Below are positions 1 through 9,684 of a DNA stretch of 64,000 bases, in pieces (position 1 is the first letter of the stretch; every line of letters begins with the position of its first letter). Source of the stretch: Ariolimax columbianus (taxonomy: Eukaryota; Mollusca; Gastropoda; Stylommatophora; Arionidae). Position numbers and translations under genes: made by a program. Under the pieces are notes generated by a model. It was not told where the DNA came from. It did not search any database and worked only from the letters and a program-made list of their open reading frames with translations. Location of the stretch: assembly GCA_036924085.1 (NCBI GenBank), contig JAVGWX010000019.1, positions 18,076,631-18,140,630 on the forward strand, given 5' to 3'.

Positions 1-29
1 TGTTGTTTGTTTTGCGTTTGCCTTATTTC

Positions 30-251
30 TCTATTCCCCAAAGCGGGTGTGCGTTGCACTGTGGTTTTTATTTTGCGCCTGTCGGCCCAGTGCATCCGAC
101 TTCAGCATGCATTTTATGTAAGGGTCTGCTTCCTTCTGCATTTTCTAAGGGTTTGCTTCCCCGGGGTAACGGCCGGTGCTGTGATGGGGAACGAACCCAG
201 CACCTTCTGGTTGTCAGCCGTGCCACTTAACCACTAGGCCACGCCGTCCCC
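30..251 (-). mobile_element. tRNA-derived SINE, family S1
   Basis: Read on the minus strand, the right end looks like a tRNA. An A-box-like TGGCCTAGTGGTTAAG lies at about 224-241 and a B-box-like GGGTTCGTTCCCC at 186-198. These are the internal RNA polymerase III promoter elements of tRNA genes and tRNA-derived SINEs. The non-tRNA body runs left toward the window edge. A second copy at 49640-49938 matches through both the tRNA part and the body, so this is a dispersed element and not a working tRNA gene. The left boundary is uncertain because the window starts here. Confidence 0.75.
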
Positions 252-560
252 TTTATTGTGGTCTGAGAGTTTGTTTAGCTGACCCTGTTAAGTAAATTGT
301 CTCTAAAAAACTTCATCCGCGACGGCAGTATCTGCTGTAGAACAATATTTGTATTGTTTTACGTTTTGATCAATTGATATTTCAATCTATTGATGACTTG
401 TTTTTTTAAATTTTAAGTTTTGATGTGTTGATGTCAGTCTTGTTGCTCTATAGCATTTGACGGTGGACTGCGGATATCTGCTAGGCTTACGTCTGATACC
501 AATATCCCTTTATTTCTTCTGTGCTTAGTCAGATCACCCAACGAAGAGCATATTCCGCCC
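252..560. other. Unassigned AT-rich stretch
   Basis: No repeat match, protein trace or RNA gene was seen. Confidence 0.4.
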
Positions 561-697
561 AATGTGGCAGCCTCGCAAACAGACTTGCAACCATGTAGCC
601 TGCCTTAGAGAATATGGAACAAAGATGGATAGGAAAACGGGTCCCAAACAATTGGAGCGCAGAAATTGGATATACCTGGCCGAAAGGCAAATATACC
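561..697 (+). mobile_element. Divergent Element A fragment
   Basis: The order of matches (GCAACCATG, AGCCTG, a GAGAATA.GGAA-like stretch, CGGGTCC, then a GGATAT...CC.AAAGGCAAATAT stretch) follows the divergent Element A copy at 36661-36905. It is too decayed for exact boundaries. Confidence 0.4.
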
Positions 698-709
698 CCA
701 ACCTCGCTC

Positions 710-860
710 CCACACACACACACTACACACAAACATATATATACATATACATATATATATGTATATGCACTCACATGCACAGATGCATGCAATTGTGTAT
801 AGATACACGCGCACTCAAATCACCTACATATTTACTCATACTCTTACATGCATACACTCA
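710..860. repeat. AC/TA/CATA microsatellite tract
   Basis: Runs of CACA, TATA and ATACAC. The open frames across it are low-complexity by-products. Confidence 0.85.
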
Positions 861-904
861 CACAGCAATCTATTTTCGAAGCAGAAGAACTGAGATTCAA
901 ATTC

Positions 905-1110
905 GGTCAGACATAACATGCTGATGAAGTCCACTATCTCTCTTTAATGTACCTTTCCCTGGAAACAGGTTGTTTTCATGGCAGTCTGGTTGAAAGATGT
1001 GGATCGACGTGTTCCCCGTAGCAGTGGACGTGCCACAGATGAAGCCAGGCACGTAATAACCCCCTGGAGGACCAAGATCCACCTTCATCAGCACGCTCGA
1101 GATGTGAGGA
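905..1110 (+). mobile_element. Element C copy
   Basis: This dispersed repeat recurs at 15905-15980, 17515-17700, 19035-19327, 19785-19950 and 63862-63993. Shared landmarks are CCTGGAAACAGG, a GATCGACGTGTTCCC block, CCTGGAGGA and CATCAGCACGCTCG. The family is unknown to me. Orientation is arbitrary, chosen so that the CAACAA end seen in other copies is 3'. On the opposite strand some copies share peptide-like similarity (MLMK, PPGG, TSIHI, LFPG), which may hint at a coding origin. Confidence 0.65.
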
Positions 1111-1195
1111 ATGCGCTACAACCCTCTACTTAACGCTATTTTCCCGCATAAAAGTAGAAAACATAGACTGCCTGCATTTTGCGATGAATGTCAAC

Positions 1196-1440
1196 TGGTC
1201 GACATCCTTCAGCTGTTAGAAACCGAATCACGGCTCGTGGATCAACTCTGAACGGATTCCGTATCACACCCACCATGTTTCCAACGGTCTGCAGGGGAAA
1301 CTGAGTCGGAGGATAATGAAATTATGCAAAATTGACAGTTGATATGTGTTGTTTATATCAGAAGTACCGTCATCATGCGCATCGTACGTACGTTCACTTG
1401 GTGCAATTAGGTCCGATGTCAGTTGAACACCGCTCGTAGT
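1196..1440. repeat. Element D dispersed repeat, copy 1
   Basis: About 240 bases match 52611-52838 at high identity. Shared blocks include TGGTCGACATCCTTCAGCTG, CTGAACGGATTCCGTATCAC and GTTAGGTCCG-like sequence (AATTAGGTCCG in this copy). No coding sense or promoter was recognised. Copy 2 lacks about 20 bases present here. Confidence 0.7.
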
Positions 1441-1457
1441 TGCAATTGATTGGTACT

Positions 1458-1680
1458 TCTTCTTCTTCGTACGCAGTCAGACAGTAACCATTATTTTTTC
1501 GAAAAAAGCGGCGGTCATCCTGAGGCTGTCGCCACTGCCATAGAGCTTGTCTTGCAAATTGATTGGTACGACACAGGTCTCCTGTGTGTGGTGTATAGTT
1601 TGCCCTAACACATTAGCTCGTGTTTGTCTTCGGAGGAAAGCGCATCTATCACTGTAGGTCATTCGCATAACATAAATCCC
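1458..1680 (-). pseudogene. 3' end of RNase H LINE (LINE R), fragment
   Basis: On the minus strand the translation ends in a peptide containing LYGSGDSLRMTAAFFEKI, which closely matches the C-terminus of the LINE R copy at 13741-14433 (LYGSVDSLRMTSAFFEKI). The end is followed by a GAAGAAGAAG tail (left edge, TTCTTCTTC). Only the last ~60 codons and tail remain, so it is a dead 5'-truncated copy. Non-LTR elements are commonly 5' truncated by incomplete reverse transcription. Confidence 0.7.
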
Positions 1681-1857
1681 TTTTAATATTACTACGTACT
1701 GCTTTACACTCGTATAATTGATAAAACTGAATTAACGTCACTGAGTACAACGAAGACCCAAGGATATGGGCTTCACACTCTCAGCAAATGTTGATGTTCT
1801 TCCTCCTTATTATCAGATAGCAGTCTTTTGCAGAACGTCACTCAAGGGACAGGTAGT

Positions 1858-2590
1858 TTGTAAGACACTCGATCCCTGGCCAACTTTCCAACAGAACGCC
1901 ATTTCCATGACAGCGATTAGGTAAGACACTCGATCTCTGGACAACCCTCCAACAGAACGCCATTCCCATGACAGCCAACAGGAAAGACACTCGATCTCTG
2001 GACAACTCTCCAACAGAACGCCATTCCCCTGACAGTCAATAGACAAGACACTCGATCTCTGGACAACCCTCCAACAGAACGCATTCCCATGACAGCCAAT
2101 AGGCAAGACACTCGATCTCTGGACAGCCCTCCAACCGAACACCATTCCCATGACAGCCAATAGGCAAGACACTCGATCTCTGGACAACCCTCCAACCAAA
2201 CACCATTCCATTGACAGCCAATAGGTGAGACACTCGATCTTTGGACAACCTTCCAACAGAACGCCGTTCCCATGACAACCAATAGGCAAGACACTCGATC
2301 TCTGGACAACCCTCCAACAGAACGCCATTCCCCTGACAGCCAATAGGCAAGACACTCGATCTCTGGACAACCCTTCAACAGAACGCCATTCCCATGACAG
2401 CCAAAAGGCAAGACACTCGATCCTTGGCCAGCTCTTAACCTGAACGCCATTCTTATGACAGCCAATCTTTAGGACACTCGATCCTTGGTCAGATCTCCCA
2501 CATGACGTTGATCTCATGATATCTGATCTGAAAGACATTCGATCATTGGCCAACTTTCCAACAGAATGCCACTCTAACGACAGTAGATCT
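1858..2590 (-). repeat. 61-bp minisatellite derived from a LINE F 3' end
   Basis: Twelve head-to-tail units, mostly 61 bp (one of 60), each carrying GACACTCGATC and TTGGCC/CTGGACA, with units starting near 1863, 1923, 1984, 2045, 2105, 2166 and so on. On the minus strand a unit encodes a peptide like LSRDRVSCLLAVMGMVF. This matches the C-terminus of the LINE F coda at 38826-39023 (LTRDRMPHRSAVMKAVFCK). The right edge continues into a LINE F fragment. The long minus-strand open frames are by-products of the array and do not indicate a gene. Confidence 0.85.
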
Positions 2591-2997
2591 GTAAGGCACA
2601 GGATCCCAGGCCAACTTATCAGCCTCTGCCACTGTCAACCCCATAGGCTCTGTAATGTGCTGTGTTCTTCTTCTGGGTCGCCCTTAATTTTGTTGTCAGA
2701 TACAATGTCTTCAAGTATCGTAATTTCCACGTCACTGTGGCTTTTGATTTGGCCGAACTACGTTAATTTCCTATATGTGATGTTGTTTCCTAACATGTTT
2801 TGTTCTATATAGAGCTCCTGTAGGTTTTCTGTGTTTTTAATTGTTCGTTATCCGATGATATTTTGAGCACCCTCATGTAGCATTTGAGCTCGAAGGATTC
2901 AATCTTTGTCCCTAAGGTTTGTGTGGTTGACTTCCGTACATTGCCACCGGAGAAGATGCAAGTCTTCAGGATCGATATTTTTAGTGTTCTGCCATAC
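2591..2997 (-). pseudogene. LINE F fragment (coda and upstream part)
   Basis: This segment matches the minus-strand LINE F copy at 38803-39800 in order: CAGCCTCTGCCACTG, a GATACAATG..TCTAGTATCGT-like block, GATGT.ATGTTTTGTTCTATAT, GAACTCCTGTAGG, and ATGCAAGT.TTCAGGATC. It is the upstream continuation of the 61-bp array at 1858-2590. Its right end (GTTCTGCCATAC, 2986-2997) is one half of the duplication created by the adjoining Element A. Confidence 0.65.
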
Positions 2998-3006
2998 TTC
3001 TTCTTC

Positions 3007-3038
<32 letters not shown>

Positions 3039-3435
3039 CTTCTTCTTCTTCTTCTTCTTCTTCTTCTTCTTCTTCTTCTTCTTCTTCTTCTTCGTTCGTT
3101 CTCAATCTCCCGCTACCAAACCCTGAAAAGGTAAGTAGCAGAATGTAGTACAGAGAACGGAATGCCTTGTGTTGAAGTTTACAGCTTGGCTGCGATATTT
3201 GCACCTTCCGGTCCAACACATCCGACCACAGCAAGCATTTTTTGAGTACCGGGATAGCATTCCCTCTTCGATCCCTTCTCCTTAGCCAGTCTGTCCTACT
3301 GCAGTCTGTTATCCAGGATCACCGCGTGGAGGTGTAGAAGGGTCTTGGCAGCTATGGTTCGCTTTCCTTGACGCTAGCAGTTAGCTATGGGTCGCTGACC
3401 ACTGCAGCTCATGCGCTGCTCGGCATCTTGATCCC
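2998..3435 (-). mobile_element. Element A, near full length, with exact 12-bp duplication
   Basis: The element reads on the minus strand from GGGATC (right edge) to a (GAA)n tail, seen as about 93 bases of TTC at 3000-3093. It is bounded by GTTCTGCCATAC at 2986-2997 and again at 3436-3447. That is a perfect 12-bp target-site duplication. The sense strand holds TGCTTGCTGAAGTCGGATGTG-like and CTACTT..CCTTTTCAGGG-like blocks found in every copy. No clear polymerase III boxes or long conserved open frame are seen. It looks like a non-autonomous, target-primed retroelement. Confidence 0.85.
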
Positions 3436-3498
3436 GTTCTGCCATACGTTTTCTGGCTGAATACCAGCAACAGTGATAATTTAAAGAACTTGTGATAT

Positions 3499-3925
3499 TC
3501 CCATAGCAGGATACGGCTGCGAAACATGGACAGTTACCAAAACATCAAGGAGTCCAAAATCGAGTCCTTGAAGTCGAAATGTTAAAGAAAGGTCCTCAGA
3601 AAACATGACCGAAAAAAAGACAAAATGCAGCAATTCTATAAGACAGAGAGATAAAGGAGAACTCGTTTATAAATTTCACTATGAACGGATAATTAAAATT
3701 CTTTGCCACATGAAAAGACACAACGGTCTTCAGAGAACGGTAATGGGAGGTATGGTACCGGGTAAGAGAGGCAGAGACAAACCAAGAAGGCGACGGCACC
3801 AAGATGTCAAGGAATACTTGTGCATGACTCTGGAGAAGGCTGGAGATTTGGCAAGAAGTCGGGTTTCTTTTAGACTTGCTGTGATAGGAATGACGTTCTG
3901 CAAAGGACAAGCAACATAATGATGA
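3499..3925 (+). pseudogene. LINE F reverse-transcriptase C-terminal coda
   Basis: The translation begins with a degenerate GYGCETWT motif, the segment that follows the catalytic part in many LINE reverse transcriptases. It then runs to HMKRHNGL, GMVPGKRGR and a C-terminus ending near TFCKGQAT. The same order occurs at 38826-39023 and 50960-51466. A short ATGATGATG tail follows the stop. Stops and frame breaks occur upstream of 3605, so it is inactive. It faces away from the minus-strand LINE F fragment at 2591-2997, giving a head-to-head pair with Element A between them. Confidence 0.7.
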
Positions 3926-5072
3926 TGCCATACAATGTTCATATTCGCTAACCTCTTTAATGTCATGGCCAATCATCTCTTTATTTATTTTTGGCAATCT
4001 CATTTTCGCCGACTGTGAACATGTATATATATTGGGTGGTAGCGCGGTCTCGGCGGACCTCCAGCTCGTTAAAGGAAAGTGAAGCGATTGGTATAGCCTC
4101 TCCTTTCCAGGTGTAGAGATCGCCGCTGGATTCACAGTTCGGATTGCCGTTCAGGAGTTTCCATGCCAATGTCCTCTCCTACATTATTGTGTCCCCAGCA
4201 GCACCTTCACGAAGGGCCCCCTGTTTCCTACGGAGCCTGCTGTGGGGCGCGACCGAGTACCCGGCAGTATAACTCGGCGGGCAGATTTGGCTCATTAGCT
4301 TTGGTTGGCAGCCAATCTAAGAGAAGATAAATTATAACTCTAAATTCGGGTAGACGAACTCGTTAGCTTGTTCAGCCAGTTCGCCTAGGAGAGGAGGAAC
4401 TCTGATTTTAAACCCACAAGTCGCAGAGAGTGCTGGGTAGTCTTGTGATGATGAGAGTATCATCGGATGTCTCGAGTAACTAGCATCTGCGGGCAACGTC
4501 TCCACTGCCTTGTTGAAACCTTGGGAGAGGGTAGGGCTACAGGAGTAAACCCAGACAGAAAATCCGGAGTGGTAGCATATAAGGCGGATGGTTTCAAAAT
4601 TCTTTCCTGCAGCTGAGCTGGTGCCAAATTGTCATGCTTTGCATTCCGTTGGATTACACCAACGAAAGCCGAGAAAGGGATCCGGCAGTTTTAGCAACCC
4701 AATGTCTCAATATTCAGCGCCCAGACTTGCGCTCTGAGAGGCTACTCACATGGTGCCACGTTCATGGTCTGCAAAGACGGAGACGCCTATGAATGAATGT
4801 ATAATATACAGTGCTAGTTTAAAGCAAGAACCTTTGGGGACTGTATCCAAAGGCGCATTTGCGAGACCCGGGGGTGGGAAGGAGTAGTAATCGAATCAGT
4901 ATTTTCTAGTTTCTCTCTCATAATAATTAATGTTGAAAATATACCTTGGAATCTCACAGCACACGTAACCCATGGGTCTACATAGGCGAACATTCCCGAA
5001 GTCACCGTTGGAAGAGTAGTTGGGACCCACAACGGTGTAGCCAGTGCTCAAGGGCTGGTCGGCCAGTTTTCC
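3926..5072. other. Unassigned stretch
   Basis: No protein family, RNA gene or match elsewhere in the window was found. 4190-4800 is more GC-balanced and less simple than its surroundings, so it may be an unrecognised retroelement body. That is a guess. Confidence 0.3.
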
Positions 5073-5690
5073 TATTCTTCGCTCGTTTTCAATCTCCCGT
5101 TGCCAAGCCCTGTAAAGGGCTTGCAAGTAGCAGGATGTTGTCCGGAGAACGGAATGCGTTGTGTCATAGTTGGCAGCTTGGCAACTATATCTGCACCTTT
5201 AGATCCGACTTCAGCAGGCATTTTTGAATACCAGGTTATCATTCCATCTTCGACCCTTTCTCCTTAGCCAGTCTACTCTGTTGCAGCCTGCTATCCAGGG
5301 GGTCGCTGTAGTCAAGAGGTTAAGGCACTCGCCTCTCACAGTCAGGAACGGAAACGGTGGGCGATCGAATCCCGCAAGTTTCAAGCAGCCCCTGGTCTCA
5401 CGGGAGGTAAGGCCAGAGTGTCTGCATCTCGAGTTACCGCCAACGTAACTCGAGATAAGAGTGAGATTGATGACCTACTCATATTTGTTCTCACATTATT
5501 AAGACAAAACCGTTTGATTTTGTGGACATTATCGCTTCACGATGGGCAATAACTTTCTTTTTTAAAACTATCCCGCGTGAAGACATTTAAATAGTGTCTT
5601 TGAGGCTCTGGTTCGCTGGCCTTGACGCCTTCAGTCAGCCATGGGTCACTGACCGCTGCAGCTTCTGCACTGCTCGGCATCTTCATCCCT
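5073..5690 (-). mobile_element. Element A interrupted by a tRNA-SINE
   Basis: The left part (5073-5296) carries the 3' half of Element A from CTCAATCTCCC-like sequence to CAGCCTGCTATCC. The right part (5568-5690) resumes at the same point with CTATCCCGCGTG and runs through GGTTCGCTGGCC to CTCGGCATCTTCATCCC. The join is marked by CTATCC at 5291-5296 and 5568-5573, a probable short target-site duplication of the nested insert. The (TTC) tail at the left is short and eroded. Confidence 0.75.
5297..5567 (+). mobile_element. tRNA-derived SINE, family S2, nested in Element A
   Basis: The first ~80 bases look like a tRNA: GGGGTCGCTGTAGTCAAGAG with an A-box-like TAGTCAAGAGGTTAAGGC, then a B-box-like GCGATCGAATCCCG about 45 bases later. 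A non-tRNA body follows to 5567 and ends in a T- and A-rich stretch. It sits precisely within the Element A copy and is flanked by CTATCC on both sides. No second copy was recognised in the window. Confidence 0.65.
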
Positions 5691-5884
5691 TTTCAGTACT
5701 AATTTATTTTGCATCTAAAAGATTTAATTACATAATGCCTTAAACTCACAGTACTCCCGCTGTCTTGACAAGAACAAACCCACTGTTTGGTGTGTGTAGA
5801 ATAACATTTTATATATATACAAGTATATATTTGAAATTAAGACTGACTTGTACCATAAACCCATTCAACCCTTCTCTCCCTACA
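5691..5884. other. Unassigned spacer
   Basis: AT-rich sequence with nothing recognised. Confidence 0.4.
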
Positions 5885-6343
5885 AGAAAAGTCCGTGAAC
5901 CTTGCGCGCCAGCACGTGAACCCCCAGGCCGCATTGCCGCGCGGGCCTGCCCGAGACTTCGTCCCGTCAGTCAGTCGCTGCGAGCAGACGACAGGAAGCG
6001 GGAGGCAGGAAGCCATGACTGGCTGGCTGCTTGTTCATCTCGTCTGCTGTACTGGTCGCCATTTGTTGGCTCGCTAGCTGGGCCTGGCTTGTTCGTCGAT
6101 TCTTCACTTGATCGGTCGGTCCTTCCTTGTATCAGACACGGGATTCTTGTTTGTGTACGTTCCAATGTTGATGTGTTTCTTCAACTAGTGGTGGATTGAA
6201 CCGCTCGGGAGGATTGTGCTCATTATTTGACAGTTAAACTCAATGTTAAATTTGATGTTTGTACTGGACATCTGTCCCACAGATCTGACGGGACACTAGT
6301 TTACACAATTCGGTAAAGCGCACGTTATTTTTCTGTTGGTGAG
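5885..6343 (+). other. CpG-rich block ending in a splice-donor-like site; candidate noncoding first exon
   Basis: 5895-6110 is strikingly GC- and CpG-rich (GCGCGCC, GCACGTG, GCCGCGCGGGCC) against an AT-rich background. The block ends with GTTGGTGAG|GTGAGTAAA, a near-consensus donor with intron start 6344. All three forward frames contain stops across the last ~150 bases, so it would be untranslated or noncoding. No TATA box or initiator was judged convincing. It lines up on the same strand with the candidate exons at 11248-11448 and 15341-15467. Without transcript data this could be chance. Confidence 0.3.
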
Positions 6344-6565
6344 GTGAGTAAAATAAAGTCCTAACATACACACTGCTTAGTGACTGCTGGAATAAGCACC
6401 CTTGAATCTCAACTATGTGAATATCCCGGGTATAAACGCTTTAAAGATGAATAACTTGCATATTGTTACTGTACAATGTACACAAGTGTACAGTTCTGAT
6501 GCCAAACGTTCGTTTGTGGTCGACTCTTGCATTGATTGTTACACGGGATTCTCAATTTAATCCTT

Positions 6566-7010
6566 TTAAAACTTGTGGATACGATTTGTGATCTTTAATG
6601 GATACGGTTCGTGTTTAAAAAAAAATTAATCATTAATGGATACTATGCGTGGTTTTAAAATGAATATATATGATTCTTGCTATTTAATAGCGTTAAAAAA
6701 ATGTATGGATACGATGCGCGCTCTATAATGGATATGATGCGCGTTCATTAATGGATACAACGCGTGCTCATTAATGGATATATCTATTTGTGCTAATTAA
6801 TATATGATAGACGATTTGTCTTCTTTAATGGATACGATCGATGCCCGCTCATTAATGGATACATCTATTTGTGCTCATTAATATATACGATTAGTGTTCT
6901 TTAATGGATCCGATTCTTGCTCTTTAATGGATACATTCGTACTCTTTAATTGGACATTAGTGAATACGATTCGTGCTCATTGATGGATACGATTCAATAA
7001 CATAATGTAC
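6566..7010. repeat. Degenerate ~23-26-bp tandem repeat
   Basis: Repeated TTAATGGATACGAT-type units separated by GCGTGCTCA/GTGCTCTT spacers, at least 14 of them, much decayed. No coding sense. Confidence 0.75.
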
Positions 7011-7017
7011 CAATTTG

Positions 7018-7265
7018 ATCTCAACTTCTTAACACTTAATTTAATAACTTTCTTTTGGGTCTAGTTTAATAACCTTCTTTTGGGTCTAGTTTAATAACTT
7101 TCTTTTGGGTCTAGTTTAATAACTTTCTTTTTAGGTCTAGTTTAATAACTTTCTTTTGGGTTTAGTTTACTAACTTTCTTTTGGGTCTAGTTTAATAACT
7201 TTCGTTTGGGTCTAGTTTAATAACTTTCTTTTGGGTCTAGTTTAATAACTTTCTTTTTGGGTCTT
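7018..7265. repeat. 25-bp minisatellite
   Basis: About nine units of GGGTCTAGTTTAATAACTTT plus CTTTT, with one-base length changes. It starts right after the degenerate array at 6566-7010. Confidence 0.9.
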
Positions 7266-7889
7266 ACCGAGACGCATCCCTGTATCCGTCTGTGGATTGG
7301 CGCGATTTTGTTGTAGATTGATTTCTTAAACTACTCATGGGTTGTGGTAGGATCGTGTTTTCTCTTTTAAGGGTCTTTAGTTCGTTTGGAGAAGGTGTGC
7401 CATTTTAAACTACATGCAGTCTTCACTGGTTATTTGCTAGTAAGTTAGCCATCAAAATTTAGTCGGCACCCAGGCCTCGTCTCATGTTCAGCGGTAACAA
7501 AGTACACGGCCCCCGAAGCGGAATGCAGTCAAATCTCCGCCCGGACTGTCGAAACTCAACACTTGATGTTTTGCACTTGGTTTAAATCGGTTCAGACTGA
7601 CGTGTACCAGCGTGATGTGGTAGCCGGGATGAGAATGTGTTCACTTGTGATCTCGATGATTAAATATGTCTTCAAATGGTCCCAGAATTTGCTCAAAGCT
7701 AGATTTGTGTTCCATATTGTCTGTATCACCTTATCGTTTACCTTTCTTTTTTTTTCAATGTGTCGCCTGTGTCCCCGTTGCGTCTTTCAGAGTCATGTTA
7801 TGAAGATGTTTCTTGACAGGGCCCTAGTATGTGCTCCGTATAATATGTGCTCCGTACACGGGAAGCTTTACTGCTTCTGTTATTCTCCT
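7266..7889. other. Unassigned stretch
   Basis: The 142-codon open frame at 7563-7991 has no recognisable family, and its 3' part overlaps a LINE coda on the other strand. No splice-supported exon was seen. Confidence 0.35.
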
Positions 7890-8160
7890 ATCCATCTTTT
7901 GCACGGTCGTTCCTTGGCTTTGCATCCATTGTATCTGAATGCATTGGTTTCTGAGAGATACTTTCTGGTGTTTGATGAATCACGTAACTGAACGATTTGG
8001 TTTGCTTCCTCTTGATGTCTAGCACCGGTCTTGTACGTACTTGTCTCTTAATATCTTCGTTTCTAATTCTATCCATTCTTGTTATACCCCCAAGCATTCT
8101 GCGTCGGCATTTCATATCTGTCATTATGTGTCTTTCATCTTTACTTGTCAATGTCCAATT
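7890..8160 (-). pseudogene. LINE coda fragment (LINE M)
   Basis: The minus-strand translation has MKCRRRMLGGI, then RIRNEDIKRQ and PVLDIKRKQ. This is a decayed version of the segment after the reverse-transcriptase thumb in many metazoan LINEs (consensus style: CLRRMLGI...D.VRNE.IR). Frame breaks follow on the N-terminal side. It is the only copy of this subtype noticed here. Confidence 0.55.
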
Positions 8161-8498
8161 TTGACAATAATAGCAAGCGTGATGACTGCGTGAGTAGGAA
8201 TATCGTGTTGTATAGCCTTTACAAAAACAAATTTATAAACAAATTATAACCGAGTGGTGGATTTCGATGGATATTTTATTATTTCCTGCTTGTGGATTGT
8301 TAATTGTGATATCACCTTGAATGTTTGAGACCCTAATCAGTATTTTGTGGTCTTAATAATCTCCAAGTAATCGCTTTCAAATTGAATGAATTCTGAACAT
8401 TGTGTTCTCTGTTTATTTCAACTAGTGGTGGATTTTGCTGGAAATTTCTTCATTTATTCTAGAATGTTCAACTTAATTTACAATTTTATGTTTATGCC
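8161..8498. other. Unassigned stretch with a short exact repeat
   Basis: It contains TTCAACTAGTGGTGGATT at 8417-8434, an exact 18-base repeat of 6180-6197 in the CpG-rich block. Otherwise nothing was recognised. Confidence 0.4.
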
Positions 8499-8660
8499 CT
8501 GCCGAAGACGGATGTGTTGGACTGAAAGGTGCGAATATCGCAGTCAAACTGTAAACGCGACACAGCGCATCCCCTTCTCCGGACTACATCCTGCTACTTG
8601 CAAAGCCCTGTTCATGGATTTGTAGCGGGAGATTAAGAACGAATGCAGAAGAAGAAGAAG
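8499..8660 (+). mobile_element. 5'-truncated Element A
   Basis: It keeps only the 3' ~150 bases, from GAAGACGGATGTGTTGGAC to GGGAGATTAAGAACGAATGC, and ends in GAAGAAGAAGAAG. Confidence 0.8.
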
Positions 8661-9684
8661 ATGATGTTTATACTTTAGCGATCCACTTGTTCCGCGAATC
8701 ATGATAGTAGCTACGTGTCTACATATCTTTTACTATCTGTGGATTTTGTTGTAACTTATCTTTTTTCTTTGATGTTCCGGTTTACTGCCTGTTACGATTG
8801 GTTGCCCTCTTTGTTGATGTATTTTGTAATTGTATCGGTTGATGTGAATTGTAGTATTTATTATACTAAATAATATAAGGCTGACTTAGTCTATCTTCAA
8901 CCGTGGGATATAGAGCTTTCTTTGATCTGGTTGCTTATTTCTATGTAATTGGGTAGTTGGCCCGCGCGCCTAACCCTTACTATGTCACCGGGGCCCTTTA
9001 AGGACGGAAAGAATAGTAAAACTAAAATCTGCCATGCACTAAGGAGTTATGGGCATTGGACTGCTAAAACATGATGTGTAGAAACTACAAGACAATGTAA
9101 AGCTGACTTCGACATCCGAGCATCGAAGAAAAGAGACGGAATGAAGTTGGTCGTTTATTGCAGTGGACTGTTGTATTTTATGTTCTATTGTGTGTACGCC
9201 TGTATTATTGGAATGTGTATGTGCCGCCTGTTCTGTTGTGATGTGTGTACGTAAGTTTTGTTATGAAGTACGCATGTTTAATGTGATGTGTGTACGCTCG
9301 TTTTCTTGTGATGTATGTACACCAGTTCCATTAATTCATAGCAACATTATCAATACACCTGACTCTCATTTCAAACGCATTTGCAAAGTTGGTTATGTGC
9401 TATTAAAGTCAATGGTTTTCAGTTAGACTTTTTTAATATGACGATGCTAACCGACATTCGTTGTTGACTACAGTGGGCTTATTGTTTCGTCCCAATTTTC
9501 GTCTACATGATAGAATATTTTGCTCCTGGGGAAGGATAGGTCCACCACAACTGGTCCCTTTACAAGTAATTTATATACAAGAATTTGCAATGTAGTTCAA
9601 TAGCAGTGGTTTCCATGATGTAGCTAGTCCCATCCACTTTAGTTGTATTTAACGAAACGCATGAAAGATACCATGTGTTTTCAT
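8661..9684. other. Unassigned stretch
   Basis: 9163-9330 has loose TGTGTACG repeats. No gene or transposon trace was seen. Confidence 0.35.

Noticed and set aside
1813..2553. A 246-codon minus-strand frame with repeated CHGNGVLLEGCPEIECL-like peptides
   Set aside because: A by-product of the 61-bp array, read partly in a frame different from the LINE frame.
2899..3234. Poly-Glu or poly-Ser/Phe frames at the TTC run
   Set aside because: Translations of the (GAA)n tail of Element A.
5765..6199. A 144-codon frame across the CpG-rich block
   Set aside because: No recognisable domain, overlapping open frames in the same GC-rich stretch, and no splice or start support for coding.
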